A stretch of DNA of 64,000 bases, from contig JABMIG010000301.1 in NCBI GenBank assembly GCA_013187285.1, forward strand, positions 100,020-164,019. Direction: 5' to 3'. Position numbers and translations under genes: made by a program. Below, in pieces: positions 35,815 through 49,139 of this stretch. The notes below the pieces were generated by a model. The model saw only the letters and a list, made by a program, of their open reading frames with translations, searched no databases and was not told where the DNA came from. Each line of letters begins with the position of its first letter. Positions within the stretch are counted from its first letter, which is position 1. Source of the stretch: Cyclotella cryptica (taxonomy: Eukaryota > Bacillariophyta > Thalassiosirophyceae > Thalassiosirales > Thalassiosiraceae).

Positions 35815-38116
35815 TATGCAAATCTGTAGTAGCACCAACACATCTTGCTTCGTTAAAAACTAAATCCTAACTGTCTTCTTTAATATATCCATAGAATGTT
35901 ACTCACAATTGACTTGCATGCAAAGGGGACAGTTATATGCAACCTGGTGACTGTGTCTGACAAAGTGCACTTTTCTAGTTGTTTCATCTCAAAACTGGCA
36001 GGTGTTATCTACGCATACAGACATGAATATATCAAATGGGCATCCTAAATTGCCTCCAATGTGGACGGATATCGTGTCTTAGTTAGGAGACAATTTTTTA
36101 GCATTATGTACATAAAAACGCTCTCCCTTGATGTGGATAGGCTCAGAGGTTAAGATAGACTTGTGATAGCTATGGTCTATTGTTAAGTACCTGCCTTTTG
36201 CAGTATAAATCCGTAGGTTTTCATTGGGCCAAATGTATCTACTAGTGTAATGCATGTAATTTTCTTTTCTTCTCTAAGACTTTTCCCTTCCTTTCGTATT
36301 ACAAAATAGCATAAACAATTGGATCTGTCATGTGAAACAATTCTTTGTTTTGAAATTTAATGAATATTTTTTTCTCTAAAATGTTGTCAGTTTGGTCACT
36401 AAACTTCCTAATTGACAAAAATGCTTCCTCTGACAAAATGACTTGTTTCGTCAGACGAAGTCCTGGGGTTCCATAAAACTGCCCCCATAAAACTCAATGG
36501 AATTAATCTATTTACCACAATCCATTTCCTTGTTGGAATGTTCAAACTATAAGTGAGATTTGTGGCAGATTATATGGAAACTTCTTTGTTCTACTCTTGA
36601 TAGACATGATATGCTGTTAGTAGTAGGATTTCAACTAAAAATGCCAGTATGTACCAGTTTAATTGTAAGTGACGCAACATCTTGCATTCATACGAACGCA
36701 GATTCTACAGAGCTCAAAAAAAAAACGACACTACTCTTCCTCACCATGAGATTTCTCCGCCCCGCATCACCATGATCCGGCGAACACCGTCACAACACAA
36801 GGCCGCCACAAACCTCCCCAACATCCCCACAACCATCCTATCTTTTTTCATCCCGTATTTTACAAGAATCACACCATTTCTCCAGCCAAATTTTGTTACA
36901 AGATAGTGTTCCTAAAGGAAAAAGCAATTCAGAAATGTAAGTGCTTTTTGATGTTTATCCCCTTTATTGCACTAAATCATCGCTCATCAATGCCTTCAAT
37001 GTTGTTCTTTCTGTGCTGTCCTGGGTGTACTGTTCATCAGGCTTGATGGAGACTTTTGCCATCCAATTTGGGCAAGACCAAAATAAAATGAGTGGTCTCC
37101 TCTTCCTTTTCATCCATATTTTCCAGCTTCTTCTTCAAATCTCTCTTCCCCCATGAAATTTTAGTAACAACTACTTACCTGTTTCTTTATAACCTGCTGA
37201 GTAATAACATACTTGTTTGTTGCTTGGCATGAGAAGCAAGACTCGACAATCAACAATATTTTACAGATGATCTGTCAGCTAAGGCTAGGTTTTGTAAGGG
37301 CTCCTCATGCAGCAGGGAAATGTTTTAATACTTGATTGGTTGGTGCATGTTATCAAATGTGTGGTGTAATAAATAAGTTTTTGATCGTAATTTGTAAATA
37401 ATCAGTCTTAATTTAATTATTTATAGATTGAATTATACAATTACATAAATATTGCTTGTCTGTTGGCTTTCCTACACCATGCTAGCAAATTTTCAACCAT
37501 TCAAGGTTCATTGTTGATTCTTGGTAAAAACAAATCAAGCAGCTGCTTTGGTCAGATATCCTTCCAAGATGATTGAGCTGATTACATCTCCCAACTCCTC
37601 TTCTGCCTCCCGCATCCACTATCTATCTGCCCCTGCCTTGAGATTGTCATGCACCAGCATATCAGGTATTAGGTTGTTGATGGTGGTTGGTGGCATCCCA
37701 GCAGACCCGGTGCAAACTTGATCCTCCTGATTGGTGATTTTGCGGGCTGCCGGTCTGAGGTTGGGTCCCCCTGTATCTATATCAAAATGATCCTCATGAG
37801 TCAAGTGAAGAATTTCTGTCATTTGCCTACGGCCCTGTGAAAAAGTTATGATGGGGAAGAAAAATGTGGGTTTTTATTTTTTTGTACAAAGGGTGCGTCA
37901 GTACTACAATTAAACTGGTAGTTCAGATGGTGATATGCAACTATAATTAACCTTGATTTGTTGGAGACTCTTAGGGTGGATATCTTCCTATAAATAATCT
38001 ACCTCAAGTAAGATGTGCTCAGTTTATTATAAAAATCACAATTGTAATCAAGAGTGGGAGTCCGTGTCACTTAAAGATTATACCCTCAGCTTTCCTAAGG
38101 GTCTTATTCAACTTTG
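35815..38116. other. Long stretch without a confident gene
   Basis: A minus-strand segment around 37520-37822 gives PPTTINNLIPDMLVHDNL and, in a neighbouring frame, REAEEELGDVISSIILEGY. This could be a decayed coding remnant, but I do not recognise it. The rest is AT-rich with no supported feature. Confidence 0.4.
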
Positions 38117-41100
38117 CTAACCTCTACCCTCTGACAAAGAAGAAAATTTCTCTACCACAGATTCAAGATCCGAACTCTCTACAGAGAGCTCTACTTCTTG
38201 CACTGCCTCACCAATAGCTCGAACTTCTTCTATTGCTACTGATTCCTCGTCTATATATTAATGCAGATTGTTGAACCATAAGAAAAGGAAGTGATCAAAC
38301 AAAAAAATGGATCGTGTCGTTTTAGAACTCACGTTTTGCCCAAAGACTCATTATAGCAATCACTCTTTCTGTTGATACTTCTTGTGCCCTCCCAAAACGC
38401 CTATTGGCAAGCTTGTGCAAATCTGACTTCAGAGTTTTACTTGCAAGGTGGCTTTCTTTAGCTTTGATGACAGTTGTGTGGGACACTTGAGGCAATGCTT
38501 CCAGTTTCACCTTCAGTTCCTGGATTTGAAAAAAGATAATTGAAAGTATTCCTTTGTCAGCGATGCAGAACAATATGTGGCAATTCATCATAAACACAAT
38601 AAGATGTAACTTTCCTGTACAAGTTTTGGTATTCGTTTCTTTGTCGCAACATTTATAGCAGTTGATATATCAGTTCGCTTCTCCCAAGCTGAAATAGACC
38701 CCGAAGAGGTGCGATAACGCAATGATAAGGAAAAATGCTGCTACACTTCGACATTGTACAAACTACATATGATCTCACCTGAAAGAGCTTTAGCTCTGAC
38801 TTTGCTGCAATGCTTCTCAAGCTGAATACCAACACAATGCATGTACACAAAGCTTTCAATGCCTTCTAACCGCTGTTCATACTCTCTTAAAAGCTTTAAC
38901 ACTCGAGAGATAAGAATGTTTGCTTGATAATCACGCTTCTTCAGGTACCGCCGTGCCGCCTCTCCACATCGGCGTCGTCGTTGATTCTAGCATCAGTTAC
39001 GAAACAAAACATTGCATGGAGTCTCCTACAAAACAAAGAACAAATTACGAAAGGTATCATTGGTGAGCTTACTTTCGATTCGTCGTTATTGCCGAGCCAT
39101 CCTCCCTTATCGTGTGTTGCAATTCCAACGCTGCATAAAACTCTTGTTGAAGGTGAGTCCATGCTCTGCTGATCTTCCTCAGGTAGTATTTTTCCACTGA
39201 AAACAGTTGAGATTGCTCCCCAAAATTCTCGTCTGGACCTAGCAATTTGCATCTGACTCTCGGCATTGTGTATGAAGGCTAACCTCAACCCTTCTGCTGC
39301 TTCCCTACACCTCGTAACATGTTCCCGAAGCGAAATAGCAAATTTTCTGACATGGCGTAATTCACGAGATGTTTCGTCCATTTGTACTTCTGCATCTTCA
39401 ACTCCCGCTGCTTCCATAATAGCCAGTGCAGTCTCTGCATTCCATCGACCTGCCCGTTGCATAGCCATTCTAAGAGCTTTTTGACGCCTAATCTCAATAT
39501 CTGCATAGTTGCCAACATTTAGATCATCTTTGCTAAGCCCAAGATCAAGAATTCGCTTCACCAGTTCGATCTCGGCATCGTTGTCTGTTAATTCAACCTC
39601 ATCATAGTTCCTCTCTTTCATCGCGATGGCAGTGTCTGCGTCAATACTTAAGGTCTGCCTCAGAGCTGTTGCAGCAGCATGGACGTTTGACGCTTGCTTT
39701 GCTTCTGTCTTCAGATACCACCATGCCATCCGAGCAGTTCTCAGTGGACATGCTTTGCAAAGCAAAGTGATGGTATATTTTAGCATTCTTTCATTGGTTA
39801 GAACTCGTTTTTGAAGTGCTTTCGATTGTGTTGTGTTGAGACTATACATCTCTTCGTCCGAAGCAGCGTCTGAGTCTAACGTCCTTGTTGTAGTGTCTGG
39901 TGGTGGCCCCACGATCTGTTTTGCTATGTTTGAGGTAAAGGCTCTCAACTGGTCGAAAGGAGAAAACCAGTCATCATCCTTTTGCTGTCTAGTCTTCCAA
40001 TTGCCTGGATGACTGCTGGAGGCAGACGCCATCTCGTTCAGTTCATGCAAGTGATTGATCACATCTCTGTGAAAGCATAACGCGAATGATTGTAGAGGAA
40101 TGACGGCCAAAAGGCAAAAAGAGCACGAGAGTAGATACGTGTTACCTGTATTCTTTGAATGCCGGGACAACAGAATTCAAATCGGCATAGTACGCATTCA
40201 ACATGGATCGTAGAGTCGACAAACTTGGCTTTGCGCGATCTATCTTTCCCCGCGCCAGAATTCTCAGACCATCATCCACTGCAGTTTTGCGCAATTTGCG
40301 AAACGGTTGATTTCTCTTGCTTGATTTTATCTGGTCACCGATGTGTGCAGTTTCTAAATCTTTTTCGACGGAAAATAAATTAGATAAACATACCGCAAAT
40401 CGTTTCCAGCAAAGACCAACGTATGCTTCATCTTTCATCAGACAGTGGACCTTTGTCATAGCAACCGTTGAACACTTTATGTAAGAAGCAATGAGATCTC
40501 GCTCAGCCTCCAACAATTCGGAATGGGTGGCGATAATTGACGAAGAAAGCTGGAACCCTTCAAAATCGTCGCCCACGCTGGAAACGATAGATAAGTTCGA
40601 GTTGCAACTCTTAATTCCGGGAACACCAGTTGCGCCCGACGAGCACATTCTTGAGAGCGACATCGCTTCGTTACTGTCGATTTTATCATGTTTGGAGGTA
40701 GCAAATGATGGTGAACTGCCAAAACACGTGAAAGGGTTCTCCAGAAAGTTAACAAACAAAGATTTGTTGCATCCATCTTCCCTGTCTCCTCCCATTATAG
40801 AAAACAAGTTAAAAGGAGATCCCAACGCAGAGGCCCTGCACGGATTGAGACCCACTCTCCCTATTCGTGAAGGTTCTTTCAGAAGTTCTGTATGTCGAAA
40901 CAAAAAAGTCTCTATCGCTTCTGACTCAGCAGCATCACATCGACCAGTCAGTAACAGCTCTCCGTTTCCTCTGACGCCGTTGAATATGTCGCTCAGCCAA
41001 TTGGAAAGAATACTCGTCTCCTGTTTTGAGGAGCAATCCACAATGAGCACGAAAACGCCAAAGTGAAAATGCGTGAAATGGTAAGGAGACTTACAACGAT

Positions 41101-42737
41101 TTCATTCCGATCCATCTTTTCTTCGAGATATCCTATCGACTGAGAAATTACGTTTCCATCCAAAGGCATTCGTCGACTGCCCTCACTCACCATGGACATA
41201 TTAGCGAATGATTTGGATGCAACGGATCCATCTTCGCAAGCGCCGTCGGTCCCAATCTCAGAAGAAGCTTCAAAATACAAAGCCAATGATAGCAAAGGTA
41301 CCAACATGGCCCCATGGTATTCCACACGCAAAGCTCGCTCCAGCCAAACAAAATCTTGCAAAGACCTACTAGTTGTTGCCGAATTCAGCGATGTTGGAGT
41401 CGATGTCAGCTGTCTAGACATGATTCCCGGCTCGTTTTCAAGGCTCCCGTGATACATCGAAGGAGAAATACGAGATGAATTCTTCGTTGTTGGATTTCGA
41501 GTTAAATTAATTTTGTACTTATACCGTTCCTCTTCCGCGTCCCATGTAGGTTGTTCTACTTGCACAGTCCACTTTTGTTGATATGTCGGGGGGAGGTGTA
41601 ATCGTCCAAATGGACGTGATAAAGCAGATCGTATTCTATCGTCGGATTGTGAATTGAGGACGGGAAATGCCTATTTATGAAAAACGCGCGCCAGTCAGTG
41701 GCGAGCACACACCGTGCGAAGCAAAAATTTTAGCAGTACGAAAAACATTGAATTCAAGGCACACATCCATATTGGTGACAACTCACCTTTCCAGATCGAA
41801 CACCGGGAGATGAAGGCAAATCATCCAAACTTTCTATGTAATGCTCTGAATTCATGGCGGTGGATGCGTTTGAGATAATGCTCCACCCACTGCGGGTCAT
41901 GGCTACGGCTCCAGACATGGTATTATTGCCCATTACTGTACTAGATGGTATAGGGTCAGACGGAAAAGCTGATGATAACTCCTGTGCATGATGTTTTGAC
42001 ATATTGTGTTGATGTTGTTGCTGTTGTTGTCTCGAATTCCCCTGATTCAAAGATGAAGGCCCATTACTCGTATGATTGCTGCTGGGTGCTCTTTTTGAAT
42101 ACGGCATCTGCTGATATTGCTGCTGCCGTCTTTGTTGCACAACATTTGATCTGTCGCCCCGAGAACAAGTCGTGTCTTGCTGAGTCGACCCCTGCAATGA
42201 TGAAGGATTGCTGCTTTTACTATGGTCAAATAATGCGCTCACGGAAGAAGTGTTGGACGTAGAAGCTGAAGTCGTGGCGGTGGTAATTGTTTGGGATGTC
42301 ACTGTTGCATTGGATTGATTTCTCGCGTCTTGATTTTGTCTGATTTTTATGGTCGCTCGCGATTGTGGCACAGCTCTCTGGTACTGGTGAGAAACAGCAA
42401 CTCCCTTAGAAGTGACATTATTAGCTCCCAGCGGTCCAACAGACGGATTCGTTTCTGGATCCCTGACATTGGGTATATCTTGGGGATCATCTGTTGCCTT
42501 CCTCGAAGTCGTTTCCGCAATAACATTAGCATTGCCAGTTCCCGCTCCAAACAATTTCTTCTTGCGGGCGAATTTACTCCCCTTTGCTTCTTTCGATGCT
42601 ACCGGGCGATTGCCGGAAGAATCGACGATGCCGGCGCCAGTCACATCTGCAGAGTCTGCGTGATCTAAGAAGTTGTTGCTTGCATCAGTTATTGTATGGG
42701 ATTTGGTCGCTTTCTTTTTGTTGCGTAGGAATGGCAT
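38117..42737 (-). CDS. PX-BAR sorting nexin-like protein, eight exons, 1330 residues
   Basis: Exons on the minus strand: 42737-41787, 41670-41095, 41020-40146, 40066-39073, 38986-38779, 38688-38621, 38519-38333, 38250-38117. Introns (74-116 bases in the first half) are GT..AG and the phases add up to exactly 1331 codons including TAG. Residues 1-317 are low in complexity: a basic start (MPFLRNKKKATKS), Ser/Thr/Asn-rich stretches and Gln runs. Residues about 350-555 look like a PX phosphoinositide-binding domain: QKWTVQVEQPTW, ERYKYKINL, RSLQDFVWLERALRVEY, LVPLL, NWLSDIF and IETFLF, with a Ser-rich insert. Residues about 670-1290 are mostly helical with BAR/Vps5-like character: ELLEAERDLIASYIKCS, LRSMLNAYYADLNSVVPAF, RRYLKKRDYQANILISRV, VSTERVIAIMSLWAKR. 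Known PX-BAR proteins bind PI3P on endosomes and bend membranes during retromer-type sorting; that role is inferred. It is longer than typical SNX1/2/5 (about 400-550 residues). No breaks seen. Confidence 0.88.
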
Positions 42738-43359
42738 CTTCGAATGATCAGCTGCAACGATTTCTCTGTTCCCGTGACCAATGGCTGTTCATGAGCTTTC
42801 GCCAGTCTACGAGCGTTCATTAATGTAGACTATGTGCGAAAAAATATATAACAACCGTCTCGCGACATAATACCACCAATAATTATTGTATTGTCGGCCC
42901 ACCCATTCAGTTGTTATTGTACAATACCCACATATCAATTGTTTACGATGTCAGGCGGGCGGGCCTGGGAGGGGGGTTTTAGATTGGTTTTGAGTTAACA
43001 TAGGTACCGTACAATATGGTGCGAGGTCGTACGTACAATGTTGCTCAAAATGAAGTCTACATTCCGACCTACAATAGGTATGGTACACACAAAAAATAAT
43101 ATTGTTCATCAAAGAAGAACTTTTCTCCGTCGTTTTCTTACTGTGTCCCGTACGATACCTCTGGTACTCTACCTTTCGAGAGAGAGGAAGTGGTATGTAC
43201 AATCGTCAAACAATGCAAAACAAAAGCGAGTCTCGTAAGAGACGTCCGTTGGATCTTGTAAACGGCATCGAAGTTTAACATACACGATGACATCATACCA
43301 TACTCATAATATTTTGGGCATAAACCATCATTAAGATTTTTTCAAAATCTTCATTGTAT
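42738..43359. promoter_or_regulatory. Probable promoter region of the PX-BAR gene and intergenic DNA
   Basis: No coding frame is supported. The first 200 bases upstream of the minus-strand start at 42737 should include its promoter; no certain TATA or initiator could be assigned. Short repeats of GTAC-type palindromes (CGTACGTAC, GGTACCGTAC) occur near 43000. Confidence 0.4.
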
Positions 43360-43632
43360 TGGAAAATGAGCCTCTTTTCTCCTCGTCCTCCTACTCCTAC
43401 TCCTACTACTCCCCCTACTCCTCCTACTCATCCTCCTCCTACTACTACTCATCCCCCTCCTCTACTAATACTAATACTACTCCTAATTACTCATCCTCTT
43501 CCTCTCCCTTGTCCTCGTCCTCATCATCATACTCATCCTCATCCTGCTTGTACTCCCCTCCTCCTCATCCTCCTCATCCTCCTCATACTCATACTCATAC
43601 TTGTCCTCACACTCCTCCTCCATCTCAAGTGA
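43360..43632 (+). repeat. Polypyrimidine tract built of CTCCT/ACTC units
   Basis: About 270 bases in which the plus strand is almost only C and T with an A every few bases (TACTCCTACTCCTACTACTC and similar). Open frames in all registers (Pro/Thr-rich, Ser/Tyr-rich) come from the composition. Confidence 0.92.
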
Positions 43633-44526
43633 AACCGTTTTTTAACTATTGACTAATGTAGGTAATTAATTGAGTTAGTATGCCTTGAAGCTTAATTACC
43701 TGTAAATAAATTAGTTTTCGGTTATACATACATGGGTATTCGCGATGATTTGATGCAGGCTTATCTGTGAAATTGTAACTTCTTGCCTAATTAGCCCGTG
43801 TGCTGAGCTCTCGAATCACGAAACATGCATGGGCTCATGAGCTAAGCTTGGACAACATGTACTGTGGTATATCATGCCGTGTCAGTCTCATGTCTCCTTA
43901 TAACATGCTTGCAACATACTTCTACTACAATATTTTCTTGTTTTCTGCAAAAATATTGCAGTGGCTGATTGTGAATTTTTTAATAGAGTTGTTGATGATA
44001 ATTTTAAATGAGTACACAAAAATAATAATTAGAGAAGTGTCTTTTGGAGACATAGAAGTTACTTTCTTGCAAAAGATACACGTGAAAATTGTAACTGTGC
44101 ATGACTGTTTGTGAATGTTTGGGGATTGTCTATCCTCAAAAAATGACCTCAGGCATCCATCATTGCAAAGACATGGGAAAAGGACTGACTATAGCAGGAA
44201 ACAGGCAATAGAATTCATGTTTGGAGAACAAATGCTTTATGCTTTGTGAGCTTTCATTTGTAAATCCTTCTTATCACATTGCAAGTGCACACAAAGATGC
44301 AACAAAAATGTTCATATTTTAGAAACAAGAGTTACATCTGGTAATGATTCATCAAAAGTAATTATGACCCAACGATGTCAAGTGTGTGGTAGATATAGAT
44401 CAAACACATGTTTTAGGGGCATTCAGTTTATGTTCCTCTTTCGGCTACTGTCAAATGAACAATATCCTTTTGACTAGCTGTGGTACCTTTGTTTCAAATA
44501 AGCAACAATGTTTGAACTGCTGATAA
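43633..44526. other. No gene seen
   Basis: AT-rich sequence between the polypyrimidine tract and the second gypsy fossil. A 104-residue frame at 43800-44114 has hydrophobic stretches but no known motif. Confidence 0.45.
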
Positions 44527-47500
44527 TGACATAGGCCAAGAATCTGCCCTTTTTGTACCCCTAGGTACAAAAATTAAAAGGATCATTATCAGGACTCCCC
44601 AGGAAGAGAATCTACTGCCCCTGATCCAAAAGGCATGGACTCCCCAACACAGGAGTCCACTGCCCTACACCCAATGGCATGGACTCCCCATCACGGAAGT
44701 CCACAGCCCCAAACAAGGGAACACCCTTGAGAAAGGTATAATCATACCAATTTTGAGTAGGTTACAAACAATGTTTGTTTGCATCATGGGGATTGGAGTT
44801 GCAGTTCCACTGCCCTTCAATCCTCACAATTATAGCAAAATAAGCTCATAAAGTCAATTCTTTGGCACCTGTTGAAATTACCTATAATCTTTCCGCTTAA
44901 TATTTTTTTGATGACCAGCCCAGGTCACTATCTTAAGATAGCCATGGTGTGAGCTTCGCGCACCGAAGCCATTAACCTCCATTAACTCGAACACAACATA
45001 CAAGCAATATTTTTTGATCGCGAGCAGCAATTTTAATTTTTTTGCAATCGGTGATACATTTTTTGCACGATCGATGATCTCTCCAAAATCATCTTCGCGC
45101 TCGATGAATTCCTCCAGTTTTGCGATCCTCAAGCTCTCTAAATTTTTTCTCTGTGATTGGCCAAGTAAGCAATCATTTCGAGGGATTAACTTTGGCGATC
45201 AGGAAATCCTAAAATTCGAGTTAATTTCGTGATCGAGAATTCTCATGAAGTAGTTGGAAGCAAGACTTTCAAGAAATCAAAAGAGAAGAAGAATAATTCA
45301 AATACCAAAAATATAAAGCCTGGGCTGTCATTAAAAGCTTGGCAAATGAACTGCAAAGTACGCAAGATGTGACACAATGTGTAGTTAAAATCCTAGATGC
45401 TAATTATTAAAAGGCAGACCTCAAATCAATTGTTAGCACCCATTGTACTCACCTTAGTCTCCAAGACCAAAACTCATTACTGGAGTTGCTCCCAGAATTT
45501 GAGGAACTTATTGACGGAACACTAGGTGATTGGAACACAGAGCTCGTGTCCCTTGGACTCAAGGAAGGCGCAAAACCAAATCATGGCAGGGCATACCCAG
45601 TAACCAAATCTTGTAAAGAAACAACTATCAAAGAACTGAATAGACTGTGCGGACTGTGTGCGGACTGGCAATGTTAGAGTTTCAGCCCAAATTGGAATGG
45701 GCGTCACCATCATTTATCACTGCAAAGAAAGACGGAACTGTACGCTTTCTTACTGATTTTAGAGAAGTAAATAAACGACTAGTTAGGAAGTTGTTTCCAT
45801 TACCCAAAATCAGTACAGTTCTGCAAGAGCTAGAAGGATTTACCTACGCTACAACCCTAGATTTAAACATGGGTTATTATTCCATAAGATTGGATCCTGA
45901 TTCATCCAAAAGATGTATCCTCACTTTCCCATGGGGCAAGTATTCTTACCTCCGATTGCCAATGGGAATCGCAGGTTCGCCAGACATCTTTCCAGCAAAA
46001 ATTTCAGCACTAATGGTAGCCATAGCGTTCGTAAGAGCTAACCTTGATGATTTATCATGCATCACAAAGGCAAACCTGGAAGACCACCTTGACAAACTGA
46101 AAATGGTTTTCTTTATCCGTGCCATTGAAACAAAATATCTAGGTTATACCCTCACATGTACGGGATCAAACCTCAACAGAAAAAGGTACAAGTGATTCTC
46201 ACGATCTCGTCACCAAAAAACGTCAAAGACCTCAGTAAGTTCCTGGGCATGGTCCAGTATTATAGAGATCTTTGGGCAAGATGCAGCAAAGTGCTTGCCC
46301 CGCTCACCTCACTGGTAGGAGAGTGCGGTCACACTAATGTCACCAGAGCCAATATGACAAAGAAATGTCCATGGTACTGGAACATGGTCAATCAAAAAGC
46401 ATTTGATGATGTAATGACTACAATTGCCAAGGATGTAGTCTTAGCCTATCCAGCTTATTCAAGGAAATTTGAGATATACACTGATGCCTCATCTAAACAA
46501 CTGGGATCAGTTATCACCCAGGGTAATTGGCCACTTGCGTTTTCCGCAGGAAACTGTCGACAGCGCAACAGAAATTCAACGTGACAAAACTAGATCTACT
46601 GGCCATAGTGGAATCGCTAAAGAGCTCAAAGGCATGTTGTGGGACAAAGATTATAAAAGTCTACATAGACCATAAAAATCTAATCCAAGACGCCCTTGGA
46701 TTAACCTCTGGCCATGTCTACCACTGGAGATTACTCCTTGAGGAATTTGGCCCATTAAAAGCACACATAACACTGTTATCAATGCCATCTCTCGCCTAGA
46801 CATTGGACCAATTCCGAGTGAACATGAAAACTGGATGACATTCACAAAATGCTGGTGCCATTACACCATGCAAGAAGAGAGTGCAATAGGCACCTCTGCA
46901 TACCAATAGGAAACGAATCTGGTATTTGCAAACCACAGCAAAGAAGACGTAATCTAGCCATTAAAAGTACAAGAGTTTGCCCAAGCACAAAAACTTGATG
47001 CCAGCTTGAAGATGCTTAAATACCAGTACTCGACACAATTGGTCAAGAGTACGGAAATCCTATGCAAGGATGGAAAAATGGTCATTCCAAAAGAACTTGA
47101 ACACAGTGCAGTTTGTTAGTACCACCACTATCTACAGCACCCTGGACACACTAGACTCAAAGAAACCCTTTGTGTCGTGATGTTCTCGAGAGGTATGCAA
47201 AATACGGTCCGTAAATATGTCAAAAACTGTCATGCATGCCAAGTCAGCAAGAGGCATAAGCATAATTATGGGAAACTCCCTACTAAATTTGTCATCCGAT
47301 AATTACTGAGGCGATTATTCCCCTGGATACAAAAGGGTGTAACAACAAAAAGACCCATAACAAAAAGACCCAGGAGGAACCTTAGCTAGCATACTTTGAT
47401 AAATCATCAGCAATAATCAGCAACATACTGAACAAAACCTGGTTTAGTAGGTATCCACGCTGTCAATACATAATTTATGACAATGGAAGTGAATTCAAAC

Positions 47501-48345
47501 TTCACTTCAAAGCCCTATGTGAATCATATGAGATCACGAGAAAGCCTACCAGTGTCAAGAATCCACAACCAAATGCTATTCTAGAAAGAGTGCATCAGGT
47601 TATTTCATCTATGCTCCAAATAGCTGAAACTGAAATAGACATGGACCCTTCAGTAGATCCAAGCAATAAAGTAACATTTGAGACAAATGTTGCTTGGGCC
47701 ATTTGCTCAACTTACCATACAGTACTAAAAGCCTCCCAAGGTGCAGCCATTTTTGGTTGGGACATGTTGTTCGACATTCCCTTCCTGGTCGACTGGAATA
47801 AAATAGGAGAATATAGACAACACCAAACAGACCAAAACACAGAACGGGAAAATCGCTTACGTTGTGATTGGGACTACAAAATTGGTGATCAAGTACTTCT
47901 TATTAAACGTGGCATACTCTGCAAATGTGAAGTAGATATGAAAGTTATCCTTGGACTGTCAAATTAGTTCATACGAATGGCACCATCAGGATTCAACGCG
48001 GAAGAAAAGCGGAAAGATTAAATATACGAAGAGTTACACCTTTTTAACAACCAACACTAAAACTAAAAAAATGCCAGTTCTCAAAACAACTAAAATGGTC
48101 TCTCCCTCTTTGATCAACCCTTACTCGTCAAATATGTTTGACAAACTCTTCAATTTGTTATAATTACTCTCATGAGAACCCATTTTTCACGTAAAAACAT
48201 TTGGGTTTCTTTGTTCCATTTTTACCTGATACTCCATTCATTAAGCCAAGAAGCTGCCTTTTTTGTACCCCTAGGTACAAAAATTAAAAGGATCATTATC
48301 AGGACTCCCCAGGAAGAGAGTCCACTGCCCCCGATCCAAAAGATG
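44527..48345 (+). mobile_element. Ty3/gypsy fossil, plus strand, same LTR family
   Basis: A near-complete 5' LTR (44527-44927) begins TGACATAGGCCAAGAATC and ends at AGGTCA. The internal region (about 45250-48200) holds reverse transcriptase (about 45480-46190, with YSIRLDPDSSKR and FPWGKYSYLRLPMG), RNase H (about 46400-46800) and integrase (about 46960-47980). A 3' LTR start lies at about 48250-48345, cut short. The gag and protease part is missing and 44928-45240 holds unrelated sequence. The element is broken in several places, roughly half a dozen or more, and is clearly old. Confidence 0.9.
44928..45240. other. Unrelated insert between the 5' LTR and the gypsy internal region
   Basis: About 310 bases that do not match the leader found beside the other LTR copies. 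It begins with the palindrome TATCTTAAGATA. Clear TIRs were not found, so its nature is open. Confidence 0.4.
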
Positions 48346-49139
48346 TGCAATCAAAGATTTGTATCAAATCATGTGCCTTTTTTTGAAAAATCTGACACTC
48401 AAAGGCAGTAAGAGAAGCAATTATTATGGAAGAGGAGGAGGCATTTGGCACTCAACAGTTGATGAAACTTGATTCCGTGTGAGATATTCCTTCTCGGTTT
48501 TGATACGAACTTAATATTGTCACCACTATTTTCCATGATTGGATTTGCTTGAGATTGGAGTAATCCATGGGCCCCAAATCAAAAGTTTTATCATGTTTTA
48601 TCATACAAAATGCATTTTGTCTTTGAGAGAATCAACAATAATATGAAGACTTGGCAATTATGTATGCAGAAGACAAAGGCATTGTAACAGATGTGGGAGG
48701 AATTTAACAATTGCAAAATGAAGAGTTCTTGCAATTGGCAGTTGAGGTGAATGTAGGGCAATTGCTGAAATCTCTATGGAAACTTTGCATCAAACATTGA
48801 GTTGATGAATGGAGGCATAAAATCTATGAACTCTCTTTTGAAATGTAACAATGCCATTAGAGTGTTTCAGAACTACCTCATTGAGCTCAAATGTTGCCTA
48901 TGGCTGCTTCATGTTTTAAGGCAAAGCTAATCAGTTAACACAACTTGGACAAATGCTCAAGAAGTTATGTCAAGAAGAAAATGCATTGACTTCAGCTCCA
49001 AAGGAGGATAAAGATGTTGATGAAGTCATCAAAAAGATTTGACATTATTAGAGAAAGGAAAAGATGATGACACATTGTCCATAAAAACCAAATCCAAACT
49101 GAGCACAGGTCTATAGTTTCTCCAACTAAGAAAACAGCA
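48346..49139. other. No gene seen
   Basis: AT-rich sequence following the truncated LTR. Only short frames occur. Confidence 0.45.

Noticed and set aside
43354-43652. Two Pro/Thr-rich and Ser/Tyr-rich frames of over 90 residues
   Set aside because: They are a consequence of a polypyrimidine tract without stop codons.
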